Source: an uncultured Bacteroidales bacterium (GTDB lineage Bacteria > Bacteroidota > Bacteroidia > Bacteroidales > UBA932). Taken from it: a stretch of 60,876 bases of DNA. Position 1 is the first letter of the stretch. Each line of letters begins with the position of its first letter. The DNA lies in assembly GCA_937899055.1 (NCBI GenBank), contig CALBPX010000099.1:1-60876 (forward strand), read 5' to 3'. A model generated the notes under the pieces. The model was not told where the DNA came from and ran no database searches. It saw only the letters and a program-made list of their open reading frames with translations. Positions 60,772 through 60,876 of the stretch are shown here, piece after piece. Position numbers and translations under genes: made by a program.

Positions 60772-60783
60772 ATCACTAGTGAT
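60772..60783 (-). promoter_or_regulatory. Palindrome ATCACTAGTGAT in the suf promoter
   Basis: A perfect 12-base palindrome located 18 bases upstream of the minus-7 box, where the minus-33 element should lie. The position suits a repressor operator for iron-sulfur or oxidative control. The regulator is unknown. Confidence 0.5.
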
Positions 60784-60876
60784 GCGTTAAAAGCCGCCTC
60801 CAAGCTTGTAAATAGTTGAATTTTAATATTTTATAACAGTTCTTTGACAACCGCGATTTGAAATGAGTTCGTAATT

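Noticed and set aside
60830..60876. Possible start of a leader for an rRNA operon or a promoter (TTTGACA at the right edge)
   Set aside because: The window ends before any conserved downstream sequence, so it cannot be supported.
1..60876. CRISPR array, insertion sequence, integrase or phage genes
   Set aside because: No repeat-spacer arrays, transposase or recombinase genes or terminal inverted repeats were seen; the tandem repeats present are internal to genes or confined to 15819-16009.

Overview
The window reads as chromosomal DNA of a member of the Bacteroidales (phylum Bacteroidota). The evidence is the set of TAnnTTTG minus-7 boxes just upstream of many starts, the near absence of Shine-Dalgarno sequences, and the gene families: a TonB receptor with DUF4876 and DUF6850 partners, gingipain-like C25 proteins, GldE, DUF5106, peptidase S37 and a fused amino-acyl-lipid acyltransferase. 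No rRNA gene is present, so I do not name a genus.

Layout. (1) 1-2008: a strip of shortened or fused genes (tannase-like, a hypothetical plus NTF2-like fusion, an aldo/keto reductase stub) that looks unlike the rest. (2) 1990-23166: mostly housekeeping: OlsF-like acyltransferase, uvrC, an outer-membrane metallopeptidase-like barrel, a Na/Pi transporter, tRNA-Gln, a DUF5106 lipoprotein, tadA, groES-groEL, gldE, a phosphopantetheinyl transferase, a C69 dipeptidase, ispE with large insertions, a LolC/E-type permease, rbfA and tyrS. (3) 23307-29160: a DUF4143-type ATPase, a ZIP transporter, peptidase S37, a DUF2156 protein and a secreted hypothetical protein. (4) 39488 down to 29174: a tight five-gene operon of TonB-dependent receptor, DUF4876 lipoprotein, DUF6850 barrel and two C25 cysteine-peptidase paralogues, which I read as a protease-coupled uptake system. 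(5) 39647-56630: an exopolysaccharide or capsule locus in two opposing blocks (aminotransferase, flippase, glycosyltransferases, priming sugar transferase, NeuD-like acetyltransferase with a G8 frameshift, EpsG-type polymerase, Wza/Wzc/CpsB-type export and control), including an odd pair, one nucleotidyltransferase-like and one ParB/Srx-like protein. (6) 56766-60739: sufB-pnuC-sufC-sufD.

The most striking signal is not a gene. The 9-mer CTCAGCGAT occurs 29 times exactly (17 on the plus strand, 12 on the minus), about 60 times the random expectation of roughly 0.46. It lies in several reading frames, in sense and antisense and in noncoding DNA, and 21 of 29 copies are followed by G. It behaves like a dispersed recognition sequence such as a DNA-uptake sequence. 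Two exact copies and one near copy sit in a 42-bp tandem repeat inside ispE.

There is no gene-free stretch longer than about 250 bases. The larger gaps (12373-12595, 14524-14758, 15812-16017, 25369-25589) hold respectively nothing I recognise, a terminator plus a promoter, a degenerate repeat array, and a hairpin plus a promoter.
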